Of a stretch of DNA of 64,000 nucleotides, positions 47,624 through 59,900 are shown one piece after another; position 1 is the stretch's first letter; the number at the start of each line of letters is the position of its first letter. This stretch comes from Gammaproteobacteria bacterium (lineage in GTDB: Bacteria > Pseudomonadota > Gammaproteobacteria > Pseudomonadales > Azotimanducaceae). The DNA lies in contig NZGC01000033.1 in NCBI GenBank assembly GCA_002689445.1, forward strand, positions 1 through 64,000, in the 5' to 3' direction. The notes under the pieces were generated by a model, which was not told the DNA's origin, made no database searches, and saw only the letters and a program-made list of their open reading frames with translations. The position numbers and the translations under genes were made by a program.

Positions 47624-47935
47624 TCAAGCGAGGTTGATCTGAACCTCTACACCAGCGGCTAAATCTAGCTTGGTTAACGCATCGACTGTTTTTTCCGTCG
47701 GCTCCAAAATATCCAACATGCGCTTGTGCGTCCGAATTTCGTACTGATCCCGGGCATCCTTGTCGACATGAGGCGATATCAACACCGTAAACTTTTCTTT
47801 CCGAGTGGGCAGAGGGATAGGTCCTCGAATCTGAGCCCCAGTGCGCTTCGCTGTATTCACAATCTCCTGCGTCGATACATCAATCAGGCGATGATCGAAG
47901 GCTTTGAGTCGAATTCTAATTCTTTGATTTTGCAT
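47624..47935 (-). CDS. rpsJ: Small-subunit ribosomal protein S10
   Basis: S10 is in the 30S head and also serves as NusE with NusB in antitermination. The 103-residue protein has [20 protein letters not shown] and the loop [20 protein letters not shown]. It heads the S10 operon after a 351-bp structured gap behind tuf. Confidence 0.99.
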   Translation of the reverse strand: MQNQRIRIRLKAFDHRLIDVSTQEIVNTAKRTGAQIRGPIPLPTRKEKFTVLISPHVDKDARDQYEIRTHKRMLDILEPTEKTVDALTKLDLAAGVEVQINLA

Positions 47936-48286
47936 GACGCATTATTCTCTCTGTTTTGTGACCCGATCTGGCATCCCCAAGACCCGGTGCATTTGCAAAC
48001 CCTCAACTGTCTTTCGGCCCCTTAGCACCCAAATTCAGTTGCAAAAATACCCTCCTTTTGACAAGGAAGGCACACATTCGTGTCACTGCTCTCTCGAGCG
48101 TCCCATGGTTCCTGATTGGAACCTTGTTCCCGGGTCATCACACCCGTGACCTCGGGTTTAGCTGCTTATAGACAGCTTTACCGGCATTCTCGTCGCGTCT
48201 CTGTCTTTTCGAGACGCTCCTCGCCCTCTTCGTGCCAGCGCAAAGAGGGCGAATACTACCTGCCTTATCGGTAAAATACCAGTGAT
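47936..48286 (-). promoter_or_regulatory. Structured S10-operon leader region between tuf and rpsJ
   Basis: Several hairpins stand in a row on the minus strand: GGTTCC/GGAACC (48107-48123, 5-nt loop), CCCGGGTCA/TGACC-T-CGGG (48129-48156, one bulged base), GCGTCTC/GAGACGC (48195-48217) and TCGCCCTCTT/AAGAGGGCGA (48221-48252), and a GCTC-GAGA-GAGC tetraloop near 48088-48099. In E. coli the S10 leader is a set of hairpins bound by L4, so the upstream part of this gap is a good candidate leader. No clear consensus promoter was found, which leaves open whether rpsJ is read from its own promoter or from the str operon. Confidence 0.5.
48195..48252 (-). terminator. Tandem hairpins directly 3' of tuf
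   Basis: A 10-bp perfect stem (48221-48230 with 48243-48252, 12-nt loop) begins 35 bp after the tuf stop and is followed by a 7-bp perfect stem (48195-48201 with 48211-48217). There is no T-run after either, so they may be partial terminators, RNase barriers or part of the S10 leader. Confidence 0.4.
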
Positions 48287-49477
48287 TTACGCTTTAATTT
48301 TAGCGACTACACCAGCACCTACCGTTCTACCACCCTCTCGGATCGCAAAACGTTGGCCTTCTTCCATCGCAATCGGCGCAATCAACTCAACATCCATCAA
48401 TACATTGTCTCCAGGCATCACCATCTCGGTGCCTTCTGGCAATACAACGCTTCCGGTCACATCCGTCGTCTCAAAGAAGAATTGAGGCTTGTACCCCTTG
48501 AAAAATGGCGTATGACGGCCACCTTCATCCTTCGATAACACGTAAACCTCACCTTCAAAATTCGTGTGCGGGGTGATCGAACCAGGCTTGCTCAATACCT
48601 GACCACGCTCAACTTCTTCTCGCTTCGTACCCCGAAGCAATACACCCACATTCTCACCAGCTCGACCTTCGTCTAGCAACTTGCGGAACATCTCAACACC
48701 CGTACAGGTCGTCTTCTGAGTCTCGCGTATACCCACAATCTCAACTTCGTCTTGAACCCGGACAATACCTCGAGCGACTCGACCCGTGACAACCGTGCCC
48801 CGACCTGAAATCGAGAACACATCCTCAATCGGCATCAAAAACGGCTGATCAACAGCCCGGACAGGCTCAGGAATGTAGCTGTCTAAGGTCTCAACCAGCT
48901 TAACAATTGACGGCGCACCAATATCTGAAGCGTCTCCTTCCAGAGCCTTCAATGCACTACCAACAATAATCGGCGTGTCGTCACCGGGGAATTCGTACTG
49001 GTCCAGAAGCTCACGAACTTCCATATCAACCAGCTCTAACAATTCCTCATCATCAACCATGTCAGCTTTGTTCAAAAATACGACAATATAAGGAACGCCA
49101 ACCTGCTTCGACAGCAAAATGTGCTCACGCGTCTGAGGCATGGGGCCATCCGCCGCCGATACCACCAAAATCGCTCCATCCATCTGAGCTGCACCCGTGA
49201 TCATGTTCTTCACATAATCCGCGTGTCCAGGGCAATCAACATGAGCGTAATGACGATCAGGCGAATCATACTCAACGTGAGAAGTCGAAATGGTGATACC
49301 GCGAGCTCGCTCTTCCGGCGCATTATCAATCGCATCAAACGCCTTGAACTCACCGCCATAGGTCTCTGCACATACCCGAGTGATCGCCGCCGTTAGCGTC
49401 GTCTTACCATGGTCAACGTGGCCTATCGTCCCTACATTTAAGTGGGGTTTCGTACGCTCAAACTTCTCTTTGGACAT
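48287..49477 (-). CDS. tuf: Elongation factor Tu
   Basis: EF-Tu brings aminoacyl-tRNA to the ribosome as a GTP complex. The 396-residue protein has [16 protein letters not shown] (P-loop), the effector region with [14 protein letters not shown] and NKADM. All three domains are intact, and the [10 protein letters not shown] loop is typical of proteobacteria. The paired codon use is strongly biased compared with the accessory genes. Gammaproteobacteria often carry a second copy upstream of nusG; that region is outside the window. Confidence 0.99.
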   Translation of the reverse strand: MSKEKFERTKPHLNVGTIGHVDHGKTTLTAAITRVCAETYGGEFKAFDAIDNAPEERARGITISTSHVEYDSPDRHYAHVDCPGHADYVKNMITGAAQMDGAILVVSAADGPMPQTREHILLSKQVGVPYIVVFLNKADMVDDEELLELVDMEVRELLDQYEFPGDDTPIIVGSALKALEGDASDIGAPSIVKLVETLDSYIPEPVRAVDQPFLMPIEDVFSISGRGTVVTGRVARGIVRVQDEVEIVGIRETQKTTCTGVEMFRKLLDEGRAGENVGVLLRGTKREEVERGQVLSKPGSITPHTNFEGEVYVLSKDEGGRHTPFFKGYKPQFFFETTDVTGSVVLPEGTEMVMPGDNVLMDVELIAPIAMEEGQRFAIREGGRTVGAGVVAKIKA

Positions 49478-49509
49478 CTTTCACCTCGATGGCTGATTTA
49501 TTTTAAGAT

Positions 49510-51606
49510 TTATCTCGACTTGCTGATGATAGCTTCGGCAACGTTACTGGGGACTTCTTTATAGGTTTCAAACTCCATAGAAAACGTCGCTCGCCCTTGT
49601 GTCGCCGAGCGCATATCAGTGGCATAACCAAACATTTCGGACAGCGGGACTTCTGCCCGCACAGATTTACCCGCAGGTACATCTTCCATCCCTAGCACGA
49701 CGCCCCGCCGGCGATTGAGGTCACCAATGATATCGCCGTAATGCTCTTCTGGCGTGACCACCTCGACTTTCATAACCGGCTCTAGCAGCACGGGATTTGC
49801 ATCCAAAGCCCCAGCTTTTAGCGCCATTGATGCAGCAACTTTAAAGGCGACTTCACTTGAATCCACATCATGATAGGAGCCGTCGTACAACGTCGCTTTA
49901 ACACCTTGAAGGGGGTAACCGGCTAGCACACCATTGGCCATCTGCTCCTCAGCACCTTTGGCGACCGCCGCGATATATTCCCTCGGCACAACGCCTCCGA
50001 CAATGGCATCAACAAACTCGAAATCATTATCACTGATCGGCTCTAGCTTTAACCAAACATGCCCATACTGGCCTCGACCACCGGATTGGCGAACGAATTT
50101 CCCTTCCGCCTCGACCGTATTTCGAATGGTTTCTCGGTAGGCGACCTGCGGCTTTCCTATATTCGCTTCAACACTGAACTCGCGGCGCATTCGATCGACA
50201 ATGATGTCTAAATGCAACTCCCCCATCCCGCCGATAATGGTCTGACCTGAGTCCTCATCGGTGCGCACCCTAAAAGACGGATCTTCCGCCGCCAACTTGC
50301 TCAGCGCGACGCCCATTTTCTCCTGATCCGCCTGCGAGCGAGGCTCAACAGCAACATGAATCACAGGCTCGGGAAAATCCATTCTCTCTAAAATGATACT
50401 CTGCTTTTCAGCACACAAGGTGTCGCCCGTGGTGGCCAATTTTAGGCCTATCGCAGCAGCGATATCGCCTGCCCTGACCTCTTTGATCTCCTGGCGATCA
50501 TTGGAATGCATCTGAACCATTCTGCCGACGCGTTCACGCTTGCCTTTTACTGAGTTATATACTGTGTCTCCAGAGCTCAAGACGCCGGAGTAGACTCTAA
50601 AAAAAGTCAAGGCGCCAACAAATGGGTCGGTCGCGATTTTAAAGGCCAAGGCAGCAAACGGTTCATCGTCATCAGCATGGCGTTGAGCTTCCGTTTCCTC
50701 TTTATCATCCAGAAAGCCTCTGATTGCTTTGACTTCATCGGGCGCTGGTAGGTAATCAATGACCGCATCGAGCATGGTCTGAACACCCTTATTCTTAAAG
50801 GCGGAGCCACACAATGCGAGAACAATCTCGTTACCTAGCGTGCGTTGACGAAGCCCTGATTTAATTTGTGATTCAGACAACTCTCCAGAATCGAGATAGG
50901 CCTCCATCAGCTCGTCGTCGGCTTCGGCTGCGGCCTCGATCATTTGCTCTCGATAACGTTCTGCTTCAGCGAGACAATCCGCGGGAATTTCAGCTTCGCG
51001 AAGCGTTAAGCCTTGATCTGCTTCGTTCCAATAAACCGCTTTCATTTTAACGAGGTCAATTACGCCCTCAAATTGCTCTTCGGCACCAATAGCCAGTTGA
51101 ACAGGCACACAAGTCGATCCGAGACGAGTTTCGATCTGATCCACTACACGCAGAAAATCAGCACCTGCTCGATCCATTTTATTGACGAAAACGAGGCGCG
51201 GAACTTCGTACTTGTTGGCTTGCCTCCAGACCGTTTCGGACTGGGGCTCAACCCCTGAGGTGCCACAAAACACGACAACCGCCCCGTCTAACACCCGCAG
51301 GCTTCTTTCGACTTCAATGGTGAAATCGACGTGGCCCGGCGTATCGATGATGTTTATTCGATGCTGATCAAACTGTTGGGATGTCCCTGTCCAGAAAGTC
51401 GTGGTCGCCGCCGAGGTAATGGTGATTCCTCGCTCTTGCTCCTGCTCCATCCAATCCATGGTGGCGGCGCCGTCATGGACTTCCCCGATTTTATGGGAGA
51501 TACCGGTGTAATAGAGCACCCTCTCGGTCGTTGTCGTTTTACCAGCATCGACATGGGCGACAATACCTATGTTGCGGTAACGCCGTATCGGAGTAGAACG
51601 TGGCAC
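49510..51606 (-). CDS. fusA: Elongation factor G
   Basis: EF-G drives translocation of tRNA and mRNA and works with RRF in recycling. The 698-residue protein has [19 protein letters not shown], the switch region [21 protein letters not shown] and [10 protein letters not shown], then domains II-V ending with RGVVLGMED and [15 protein letters not shown]. It lies between rpsG (30 bp) and tuf (32 bp) in the str operon. Confidence 0.99.
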   Translation of the reverse strand: MPRSTPIRRYRNIGIVAHVDAGKTTTTERVLYYTGISHKIGEVHDGAATMDWMEQEQERGITITSAATTTFWTGTSQQFDQHRINIIDTPGHVDFTIEVERSLRVLDGAVVVFCGTSGVEPQSETVWRQANKYEVPRLVFVNKMDRAGADFLRVVDQIETRLGSTCVPVQLAIGAEEQFEGVIDLVKMKAVYWNEADQGLTLREAEIPADCLAEAERYREQMIEAAAEADDELMEAYLDSGELSESQIKSGLRQRTLGNEIVLALCGSAFKNKGVQTMLDAVIDYLPAPDEVKAIRGFLDDKEETEAQRHADDDEPFAALAFKIATDPFVGALTFFRVYSGVLSSGDTVYNSVKGKRERVGRMVQMHSNDRQEIKEVRAGDIAAAIGLKLATTGDTLCAEKQSIILERMDFPEPVIHVAVEPRSQADQEKMGVALSKLAAEDPSFRVRTDEDSGQTIIGGMGELHLDIIVDRMRREFSVEANIGKPQVAYRETIRNTVEAEGKFVRQSGGRGQYGHVWLKLEPISDNDFEFVDAIVGGVVPREYIAAVAKGAEEQMANGVLAGYPLQGVKATLYDGSYHDVDSSEVAFKVAASMALKAGALDANPVLLEPVMKVEVVTPEEHYGDIIGDLNRRRGVVLGMEDVPAGKSVRAEVPLSEMFGYATDMRSATQGRATFSMEFETYKEVPSNVAEAIISKSR

Positions 51607-51636
51607 TTAGGTACCCTCTCGCGGATCGTCGCGGCG

Positions 51637-52107
51637 TTAGTAACGATAATGTGCGAAGGCGCGGTTGGCTTCGGCCATCCGGTGAGTGTCTTCTCGCTTT
51701 CTCACTGCTGAGCCACGACCTTCAGAGGCATCCTGCAATTCACCTGCAAGCCGCATTGCCATGGATTTTTCGCTACGTTTCCTGGCGGAATCGACCAACC
51801 ATCGCATCGCTAGGGCTGTTCTCCGCGAGGGCCGAACTTCAACTGGAACTTGATAGGTGGCGCCACCGACCCGGCGGGACTTAACTTCTACGGTAGGAGC
51901 AACCGCTTCTAAGGCGGACTCGAACACCTCAAGCGGGTCTTTTCCGCTTCGGCTCTGAATACGATCGAGAGCACCGTAAACTATTTTCTCAGCAACCGAC
52001 TTTTTGCCGCTGGTCATCACGTGGTTCATGAATTTCGCGAGTGTTTGGTTCGCAAATTTAGGATCAGGAATAATAACGCGTTTTTCGGGGACTCTTCTTC
52101 TAGGCAT
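51637..52107 (-). CDS. rpsG: Small-subunit ribosomal protein S7
   Basis: S7 organises the 30S head and contacts E-site tRNA. The 156-residue protein starts [18 protein letters not shown], has [20 protein letters not shown] and the end [20 protein letters not shown] within the middle region. In E. coli S7 represses its operon by binding the rpsL-rpsG spacer; the spacer here is 92 bp and forms a hairpin. Confidence 0.99.
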   Translation of the reverse strand: MPRRRVPEKRVIIPDPKFANQTLAKFMNHVMTSGKKSVAEKIVYGALDRIQSRSGKDPLEVFESALEAVAPTVEVKSRRVGGATYQVPVEVRPSRRTALAMRWLVDSARKRSEKSMAMRLAGELQDASEGRGSAVRKREDTHRMAEANRAFAHYRY

Positions 52108-52151
52108 AACTGCTTCTCTTCAGGTTTCATCAAGCACACTTTGGCTTGACC

Positions 52152-52179
52152 TTACTCTCGCGACCGGCGAGTACGGTAA
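52152..52179 (-). promoter_or_regulatory. Hairpin in the rpsL-rpsG spacer, candidate S7 binding site
   Basis: CTCGC (52157-52161) pairs with GCGAG (52167-52171) around a 5-nt loop, and TTAC (52152-52155) pairs with GTAA (52176-52179) outside it. The 92-bp spacer equals in size the E. coli str spacer where S7 acts as translational repressor. Binding is inferred from position only. Confidence 0.4.
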
Positions 52180-52199
52180 CTTATTTTAACTGCGACCTA

Positions 52200-52574
52200 T
52201 TAGGCCTTGGGTCGCTTGGTACCATATTTTGAGCGACCTTGCGTCCTGTTGCTGACCCCTGAGGTATCGAGCGCTCCACGGACTGTGTGATATCGAACCC
52301 CGGGTAAATCCTTAACCCGACCGCCTCGAATTAATACGACGGAGTGTTCTTGCAGATTGTGCCCTTCTCCACCGATATAACTAGAGACCTCCATACCATT
52401 GGTCAATCGCACACGGCAGACCTTACGCAAAGCTGAGTTCGGCTTCTTGGGCGTCGTCGTGTAAACGCGGGTGCAGACGCCACGACGCTGCGGACAAGCC
52501 TGGAGCGCGGGTACGTCGCTCTTCGCAACTTTACGCTTACGCGGCTTTCTGACTAGTTGGTTAATCCTTGCCAT
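52200..52574 (-). CDS. rpsL: Small-subunit ribosomal protein S12
   Basis: S12 lies at the decoding centre. The 124-residue protein has [19 protein letters not shown] and [20 protein letters not shown]. Lysines 43 and 88, whose change gives streptomycin resistance, are wild type; aspartate 89, the site of beta-methylthiolation, is present. It is the first gene of the str operon. Confidence 0.99.
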   Translation of the reverse strand: MARINQLVRKPRKRKVAKSDVPALQACPQRRGVCTRVYTTTPKKPNSALRKVCRVRLTNGMEVSSYIGGEGHNLQEHSVVLIRGGRVKDLPGVRYHTVRGALDTSGVSNRTQGRSKYGTKRPKA

Positions 52575-52628
52575 TTTTTAAAACACTCCTATTCGACGCT
52601 CTCGATGCACCTCTCCTGCGAGGGGCGC

Positions 52629-52657
52629 ATTCTAAAGAGCGACTTGTGATGAGTCAA
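52629..52657 (-). promoter_or_regulatory. Sigma-70 promoter of the str operon (before rpsL)
   Basis: On the minus strand TTGACT (52657-52652) and TAGAAT (52634-52629) are separated by exactly 17 bp. The bases after the -10 are GCGCCCCTCG, a GC-rich discriminator typical of promoters turned down by ppGpp and DksA. It lies wholly in the 104-bp gap between rpoC and rpsL, about 50 bp upstream of the rpsL start. Confidence 0.8.
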
Positions 52658-52678
52658 CCGCCTCTTGACGGCGACAAT

Positions 52679-55600
52679 TTATAAATCTCCTTGGCTCAAG
52701 GCATCAGACAATGCCTGTTCCACCTCGCTCGCGCTGACCGTTGGCATTTCTTGCCCGCCGCGCTCGCGTCGTTGCTTACGCTCATTGTGATAGGTCAAAC
52801 CTGTACCCGCTGGGATCAAGCGTCCAACGATCACATTCTCTTTGAGTCCACGCAGATAGTCGCGCTTCCCTGTGACCGCCGCTTCGGTTAACACTCGCGT
52901 GGTTTCTTGGAACGATGCGGCCGAAATAAACGACTCAGTTGCCAGCGATGCTTTGGTAATCCCCAACAACATTCTCTCGCCTCTGACCGGCTCTGAGCTT
53001 AGTTCTTCCAGTCGATCATTCTCTTCAAGGAATTGTGTCAGCTCTACCTGTTCACCTTTCACAAACCCTGATTCACCTGGATCTACAACCTCCACTTTGC
53101 GCAACATCTGACACACAATCACTTCAATGTGCTTATCATTGATCTTGACGCCTTGCAGACGATAGACATCCTGAATCTCTTTGGTAATGTAGTTCGCTAG
53201 CGCTTCTACCCCTTTGAGCCTCAAAATATCGTGCGGATTTTCAGGGCCATCTGATACCACTTCACCCTTTTCTACCTGCTCACCCTCAAATACCGTCATA
53301 TGACGCCATTTTGGAATCAAGACCTCGTAATGATCGGAACCATCCGGCAGAGTTGACCCGTCTGTAGGCGTAATCACCAACCGTCGCTTGCCTTTCGTTT
53401 CTTTACCGAAGGAGACCGTACCGCTAATTTCAGCCAAGACGGCGGCTTCTTTAGGCTTCCGGGCTTCAAACAAATCCGCAACTCGAGGCAAACCACCTGT
53501 GATATCACTGGTTTTTGAACCTTCCTGCGGGATACGGGCAATCACGTCACCCGCCGCAACATTATCGCCGTTCTCAAGCCCAAGGATCGCATTCGCTTCT
53601 AAGAAGTAGTGCGCTGGGACATCCGTACCCGACAACATCAAGGCTTTACCTTTGGCGTCGACGAGTGACACTGCTGGTCGCATATCTTTACCTGCACTCG
53701 GACGGTCTTTCGGATCAATAATCGAAATATTGGTTAAACCCGTTAACTCGTCTGTTTGACGTCGGACAGTGATGCCTTCTTCCATATTCTCAAAGACGAC
53801 CTTACCCGCCACTTCAGTCACAATCGGATGGGTGTGTGGATCCCAAGTGGCGACGATATCGCCTGATTCCACCGTGGCACCCGGAGCTGCTTTGATCAGC
53901 GCTCCATAAGGGACCTTGTACCGCTCTCGCTCTTTTCCTGACTCTTGGTCAGCAATCGCAACTTCACCCGAGCGCGAGACGGCAACCAATTCACCGCTGG
54001 GCTTTTCGATGGTTTTGAGGTTATGCAAACGGAAAGTACCGGTGTGCTTCACTTGAACATTGTCTACGGCAGTCGCTCTTGAAGCGGCACCACCGATGTG
54101 GAACGTTCTCATGGTTAACTGAGTTCCCGGCTCGCCAATCGATTGCGCAGCAATGACACCCACTGCCTCACCAATATTTACCAAATGCCCTCGACCCAGA
54201 TCACGACCATAGCAATTGCTGCAAATCCCGTAGCGAGTTTCACAAGTAATTGCACTTCTCACTTTAATCTCGTCAACGCCCATGGCCTCGACCCGATCCG
54301 ACCATTTTTCATCGATCAGGGTACCCCGAGGAATCAGAACTTCGTCACCCGCAGCGTTATATACATCTTCCGCCACGACGCGACCCAGGACCCTTGAACC
54401 CAGACCTGCGATGACATCACCACCCTCGATCACAGCGTTCATAATCATGCCGTCCTCGGTGCCGCAATCGTACTCGGTCACGACCAGATCCTGAGCAACG
54501 TCGACCAATCGACGCGTCAAGTATCCGGAGTTAGCTGTCTTAAGTGCCGTATCCGCCAGGCCTTTTCGAGCCCCGTGGGTAGAGATGAAGTATTGCATCA
54601 CTGATAACCCTTCACGGAAATTCGCCGTGATTGGCGTTTCAATGATAGAGCCATCGGGCTTGGCCATCATGCCTCGCATACCCGAGAGCTGGCGGATCTG
54701 AGCGGGTGAGCCTCGAGCGCCAGAATCTGAATACATCCAAACACTATTGAAGGAACTTTGAGTTTCTTCCTCGCCATCTTTGTTAATGACCGCCTCGGTG
54801 CTCAGTGTGTCCATCATCGCGTTACTGACTTGATCACTTGCTCGGGTCCAAATATCGATCACTTTGTTGTATTTTTCCCCTTGGGTCACCAAGCCCGACG
54901 CGAACTGACCTTCAATTTCACGGATTTCATCTTCAGACCGTGCAATGATTTCTGCCTTTTCGTTCGGGATCACAAAGTCTTCGACACCAATTGACGCCCC
55001 GGATCGGGTTGAGTACTCATAGCCCATATACATCAGCTGGTCAGCAAAGATCACCGTCTCTTTCAAACCTACCGACCGGTAACACAGGTTAATGAGTCTC
55101 GACATGTCCTTGTTGACCATCGTTTTATTGATTTCGGCGTAGGGAATACCGTCTGGGACTATTTCATAGACCAGCGCTCGCCCTACGGTCGTTTCATGTA
55201 ATGCCGAAGAATTTTGCCACTGCCCTTCTTCGTCCTTTGACTTCTCAGTCACGCGAACCTTGATCTTAGCTTGTAGTCCAACCTGACGGTTCGCATAAGC
55301 ACGCGCGACCTCTTCTATATCTGAGAAGCTCATGCCTTCACCGAGATCATTCACTCGATCTCGAGTCATCCAGTAGATGCCTAGAACGACATCCTGCGAC
55401 GGCACAATGATCGGCTCGCCATCCGCTGGTAACAAGACATTGTTCGTTGACATCATGAGGGCGCGGGCTTCTAACTGCGCCTCTAGGGTGAGCGGCACAT
55501 GCACTGCCATCTGGTCACCATCGAAGTCGGCGTTGTAAGCGGTACAGACCAGAGGATGCAGCTGGATGGCTTTACCCTCGATCAGGACCGGCTCGAAAGC

Positions 55601-56905
55601 TTGAATACCCAGTCTGTGCAAGGTAGGCGCCCGATTGAGCAGCACAGGATGTTCTCGAATGACCTCAGCCAAGATATCCCAGACTTCCGCGGTTTCCTTT
55701 TCGACCATCTTTTTCGCTGCTTTGATGGTAGTCGCCAAGCCTCTTGCTTCTAACTTGCCAAAGATAAAGGGCTTAAACAGCTCCAGAGCCATCTTTTTCG
55801 GCAATCCGCATTGATGCAACCGGAGCGTCGGCCCGACCACAATGACCGATCGGCCCGAGTAATCGACTCGCTTGCCAAGGAGGTTCTGCCTGAACCGCCC
55901 TTGTTTGCCTTTGATCATGTCCGCCAGAGATTTGAGCGGTCGCTTGTTGGTACCCGTAATCGCTCGCCCGCGACGCCCGTTGTCCAAGAGCGCATCGACG
56001 GCTTCCTGAAGCATACGCTTTTCATTACGCACGATGATATCGGGTGCAGCAAGATCGAGTAATCGCTTCAGGCGGTTATTTCGGTTAATCACGCGTCGGT
56101 ACAAATCATTTAGGTCTGACGTCGCGAACCGCCCCCCTTCCAAAGGCACCAAGGGGCGCAAATCTGGCGGCAATACTGGCAGAACGTTAAAGACCATCCA
56201 CTCGGGCTCGTTGCCTGACGACAGGAAGGCTTCGATTAACTTCAGACGCTTGGTCAATTTCTTGATCTTGGTCTCAGAGTTGGTCTGCGGCAATTCTTCC
56301 CGTAACCGCGCCACTTCATCTCGCAAATCCATCTGACGCATGAGGTCTTGGATAGCCTCGGCTCCCATCTTTGCCTCAAAGTCATCGCCATATTCTTCGA
56401 GCGCTTCGTAATACTGATCGTCCGAAAGCAACTGCCCTTTCTCTAGTGCGGTCAAACCCGGATCGATAACCACGAAACTCTCGAAATAGAGAATTCGCTC
56501 AATATCTCTCAAGGTCATATCCATGAGCAGACCGATACGTGACGGCAATGATTTTAGAAACCAGATATGCGCTACTGGAGCCGCTAACTCAATGTGGCCC
56601 ATCCGCTCGCGTCGGACCTTAGCAAGGGCAACTTCAACCCCGCATTTTTCACAAATAACCCCTCGGTGCTTCAGTCGCTTGTACTTTCCACACAGGCACT
56701 CGTAATCCTTATTTGGCCCAAATATTTTGGCGCAAAATAGGCCGTCTCGTTCTGGCTTGAACGTTCGATAATTGATGGTTTCTGGCTTTTTCACCTCGCC
56801 AAAAGACCAAGAGCGGATCATTTCTGGCGATGCCAATCCGATCCTTAACGAATCAAATTCCTCTGACTGACCCTGAGCCCGCAGCATATTCAGTAAGTCT
56901 TTCAC
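52679..56905 (-). CDS. rpoC: RNA polymerase beta-prime subunit
   Basis: The 1408-residue protein matches the E. coli length. The N-terminal zinc ribbon is [19 protein letters not shown], the catalytic magnesium loop is [12 protein letters not shown], and the second zinc site ([15 protein letters not shown]) and trigger-loop region ([16 protein letters not shown]) are intact. The Val/Ile-rich insert near the C terminus is present. It follows rpoB by 68 bp. Confidence 0.99.
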   Translation of the reverse strand: MKDLLNMLRAQGQSEEFDSLRIGLASPEMIRSWSFGEVKKPETINYRTFKPERDGLFCAKIFGPNKDYECLCGKYKRLKHRGVICEKCGVEVALAKVRRERMGHIELAAPVAHIWFLKSLPSRIGLLMDMTLRDIERILYFESFVVIDPGLTALEKGQLLSDDQYYEALEEYGDDFEAKMGAEAIQDLMRQMDLRDEVARLREELPQTNSETKIKKLTKRLKLIEAFLSSGNEPEWMVFNVLPVLPPDLRPLVPLEGGRFATSDLNDLYRRVINRNNRLKRLLDLAAPDIIVRNEKRMLQEAVDALLDNGRRGRAITGTNKRPLKSLADMIKGKQGRFRQNLLGKRVDYSGRSVIVVGPTLRLHQCGLPKKMALELFKPFIFGKLEARGLATTIKAAKKMVEKETAEVWDILAEVIREHPVLLNRAPTLHRLGIQAFEPVLIEGKAIQLHPLVCTAYNADFDGDQMAVHVPLTLEAQLEARALMMSTNNVLLPADGEPIIVPSQDVVLGIYWMTRDRVNDLGEGMSFSDIEEVARAYANRQVGLQAKIKVRVTEKSKDEEGQWQNSSALHETTVGRALVYEIVPDGIPYAEINKTMVNKDMSRLINLCYRSVGLKETVIFADQLMYMGYEYSTRSGASIGVEDFVIPNEKAEIIARSEDEIREIEGQFASGLVTQGEKYNKVIDIWTRASDQVSNAMMDTLSTEAVINKDGEEETQSSFNSVWMYSDSGARGSPAQIRQLSGMRGMMAKPDGSIIETPITANFREGLSVMQYFISTHGARKGLADTALKTANSGYLTRRLVDVAQDLVVTEYDCGTEDGMIMNAVIEGGDVIAGLGSRVLGRVVAEDVYNAAGDEVLIPRGTLIDEKWSDRVEAMGVDEIKVRSAITCETRYGICSNCYGRDLGRGHLVNIGEAVGVIAAQSIGEPGTQLTMRTFHIGGAASRATAVDNVQVKHTGTFRLHNLKTIEKPSGELVAVSRSGEVAIADQESGKERERYKVPYGALIKAAPGATVESGDIVATWDPHTHPIVTEVAGKVVFENMEEGITVRRQTDELTGLTNISIIDPKDRPSAGKDMRPAVSLVDAKGKALMLSGTDVPAHYFLEANAILGLENGDNVAAGDVIARIPQEGSKTSDITGGLPRVADLFEARKPKEAAVLAEISGTVSFGKETKGKRRLVITPTDGSTLPDGSDHYEVLIPKWRHMTVFEGEQVEKGEVVSDGPENPHDILRLKGVEALANYITKEIQDVYRLQGVKINDKHIEVIVCQMLRKVEVVDPGESGFVKGEQVELTQFLEENDRLEELSSEPVRGERMLLGITKASLATESFISAASFQETTRVLTEAAVTGKRDYLRGLKENVIVGRLIPAGTGLTYHNERKQRRERGGQEMPTVSASEVEQALSDALSQGDL

Positions 56906-56973
56906 AGTGTTCCTCCAAGTTGGGCGCTTCGCCCCGATCGATGATTAATGTGTGCGTTCAATAATGCGCTCGG

Positions 56974-59900
56974 CTAATCGTGCTCAAGCTCGATATCGAT
57001 CCCTAAAGACCGTATCTCTTTGACCAACACATTAAACGACTCCGGCATACCCGGCTCCATACGATGGTCACCATCAACAATGTTTTTATACATTCTGGTT
57101 CGACCGTGGACGTCATCGGATTTCACAGTCAACATCTCCTGCAAGGTGTAGGCCGCACCATAAGCCTCCAACGCCCAAACCTCCATTTCGCCAAAGCGTT
57201 GACCACCAAATTGCGCTTTACCGCCCAATGGCTGCTGGGTCACCAAGCTGTATGAGCCTGTCGATCGAGCATGCATCTTGTCATCAACCAGATGATTGAG
57301 CTTGAGCATATACATGATGCCAACGGTTACCGGCCGATCGAACTGCTCCCCGGTGCAACCATCGAATAGTTCAGTCTGGCCGTCTTGAGGCAACCCAGCC
57401 AGCGACAACATCTGTTTGATCTCTTCTTCATTGGCGCCATCAAAAACCCCTGTTGCCATAGGCACGCCTCCACGAAGGTTACCGGCAAGGTGAATGATTT
57501 CTGCATCTGTAAGCGAATCGAGATCCTCTTTGCGACCGCTCTTATTGTAGATCTTATCCAAAAACTTCCGCATTTCAGCGACTTCGCGCTTGGTATCTAG
57601 CATTTCGCCGATCTTGATACCCAAACCTTCAGCTGCCCAACCTAAATGCGTCTCCAAAATCTGACCCACATTCATTCGCTTCGGGACACCCAGAGGGTTC
57701 AACACGATATCGATCGGGTTGCCGTTGGCATCAAAAGGCATATCTTCTTCTGGCTTGATCACAGAGATCACGCCTTTGTTACCATGACGTCCGGCCATCT
57801 TATCCCCTGGCTGAATACGCCGCTTGATGGCTAGATAAACCTTCACAATTTTCAGCACGCCTGGGGCTAAGTCATCACCACTTTGCAGCTTACCCTTGCT
57901 CTCTTCGAACTTTTCATCCAGTTCAACGCGTCGGGCTTTCAACCGATCTTCGGCGTCCTGCAGCTGGGCGTTAAGTTCTTCTTTCTCCATTCTGAGCTTG
58001 AACCAGTCCGCAGGGTCTAACTCTTTCAAATAGGCCGCCGTGACCTTATCGCCTTTCTTGAGCTTAGGTCCTGCAATCGCTGCTTTCCCTGAGAGCGCTG
58101 CTGCCAGCCGCTCGTAGGTGGCGTTCTGAATAATCGAAAACTCTTCCTCAACGTTTTTCCGGATGCGCTTAAGCTCTTGTTCGTCAATGTCCTTGGCGCG
58201 CTGATCCTTTTCTATGCCATCTCGAGTAAAGACCCGAACATCAATGACGGTTCCGTTGTAGCTACTGGGCACCCGTAGGCTGGTGTCTTTTACGTCAGAA
58301 GCTTTTTCCCCAAATATGGCTCTTAGCAGCTTTTCTTCAGGTGTGAGTTGCGTCTCACCCTTGGGGGTTACCTTGCCGACCAGAATGTCCCCGGCGGCAA
58401 CTTCTGCTCCGATATAAACGATGCCGGATTCATCTAATTTTCCTAGCGCACCTTCGCCCACGTTGGGAATATCACAGGTAATTTCCTCAGAACCCAACTT
58501 GGTGTCCCGTGCGATACAGGTCAATTCTTGGATGTGGATCGTCGTAAATCGATCTTCCTTAACCACTTTTTCGGAGATCAAAATCGAATCTTCGAAGTTG
58601 TAGCCATTCCAAGTCATGAATGCGATCCGCATATTCTGACCTAATGCCAACTCTCCGGTATCTACCGAGGGTCCGTCGGCCAGAATGTCACTCTTTGCAA
58701 CGACGTCACCTTCTTTCACTAAAGGTTTCTGGTTGATGCAGGTGTTCTGATTCGAACGGGTATATTTGATCAAATCGTAGATATCAACGCCCGCTTCGCC
58801 GCTTTCGGTTTCCGCGTTATTGACCCTGATTACGATTCTTGCCGCATCTACGGTCTCTACCACGCCTCCGCGTTGAGCCACTACACACACGCCTGAATCT
58901 CTCGCGACGGATCGCTCTAACCCTGTACCAACTAGCGGTTTTTCCGCAACCAATGTGGGCACCGCTTGACGCTGCATGTTTGATCCCATAAGGGCTCTGT
59001 TAGCATCATCATGCTCAAGAAACGGAATCAGTGCTGCTGCGACCGATACAACCTGCTTGGGGGAAACGTCCATAAAATTAACGTTTTCACGGGCCATTTT
59101 GGTGAATTCACCTTGATGTCGCACGTCCACCAAATCGTCGATCAGGCGACCTTGTCCATCGAGCTGAGCGCTCGCTTGCGCGATCACGTAATCGGCTTCG
59201 ACAATCGCTGAAAGATACTCAATCTCGTCGGTTACTTTTCCATTCGCCACTCGACGATAAGGACTTTCTAAAAAGCCATAGTTATTGGTTCGAGCATAGG
59301 TTGCCAGCGAGTTAATCAAACCAATATTAGGACCTTCCGGGGTTTCAATTGGGCATACCCGACCGTAGTGAGTAGCGTGCACATCGCGCACCTCGAATCC
59401 CGCTCGCTCACGTGTTAAGCCGCCAGGCCCAAGAGCAGACACTCGTCGCTTGTGGGTGACTTCTGATAACGGATTATTCTGATCCATAAACTGCGACAGC
59501 TGAGCAGAGCCAAAAAACTCTTTCACGGCTGCGGCAACCGGTTTGGCATTGATTAAATCTTGAGGCATCAGGCCTTCCGACTCAGCCAGACTCAATCGCT
59601 CTTTCACCGCGCGTTCAACTCTGATCAGACCCAACCGAAACGCGTTCTCAGCCATTTCACCGACCGAACGCACTCGCCGGTTACCTAAGTGGTCAATATC
59701 ATCGACCACATCAAAACCGTTGCGAATATTGATCAAACACTTGAGCACTGCCAACACATCTTCATTATCTAACGTGCCTGCTCCTTTTTCCTCTTCTCGA
59801 CCTAACCTTCGATTAAACTTCATTCGACCGACAGCAGTAAGATCATAACGATCCGGTGAGAAGAACAAGTTGTTGAACAGGTTTTCAGCGGCTTCCTTAG

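Noticed and set aside
49121-49396. Antisense frames within tuf, fusA, rpoB and rpoC (for example 91 residues here)
   Set aside because: They lie wholly within highly conserved genes and follow from codon bias on the other strand.
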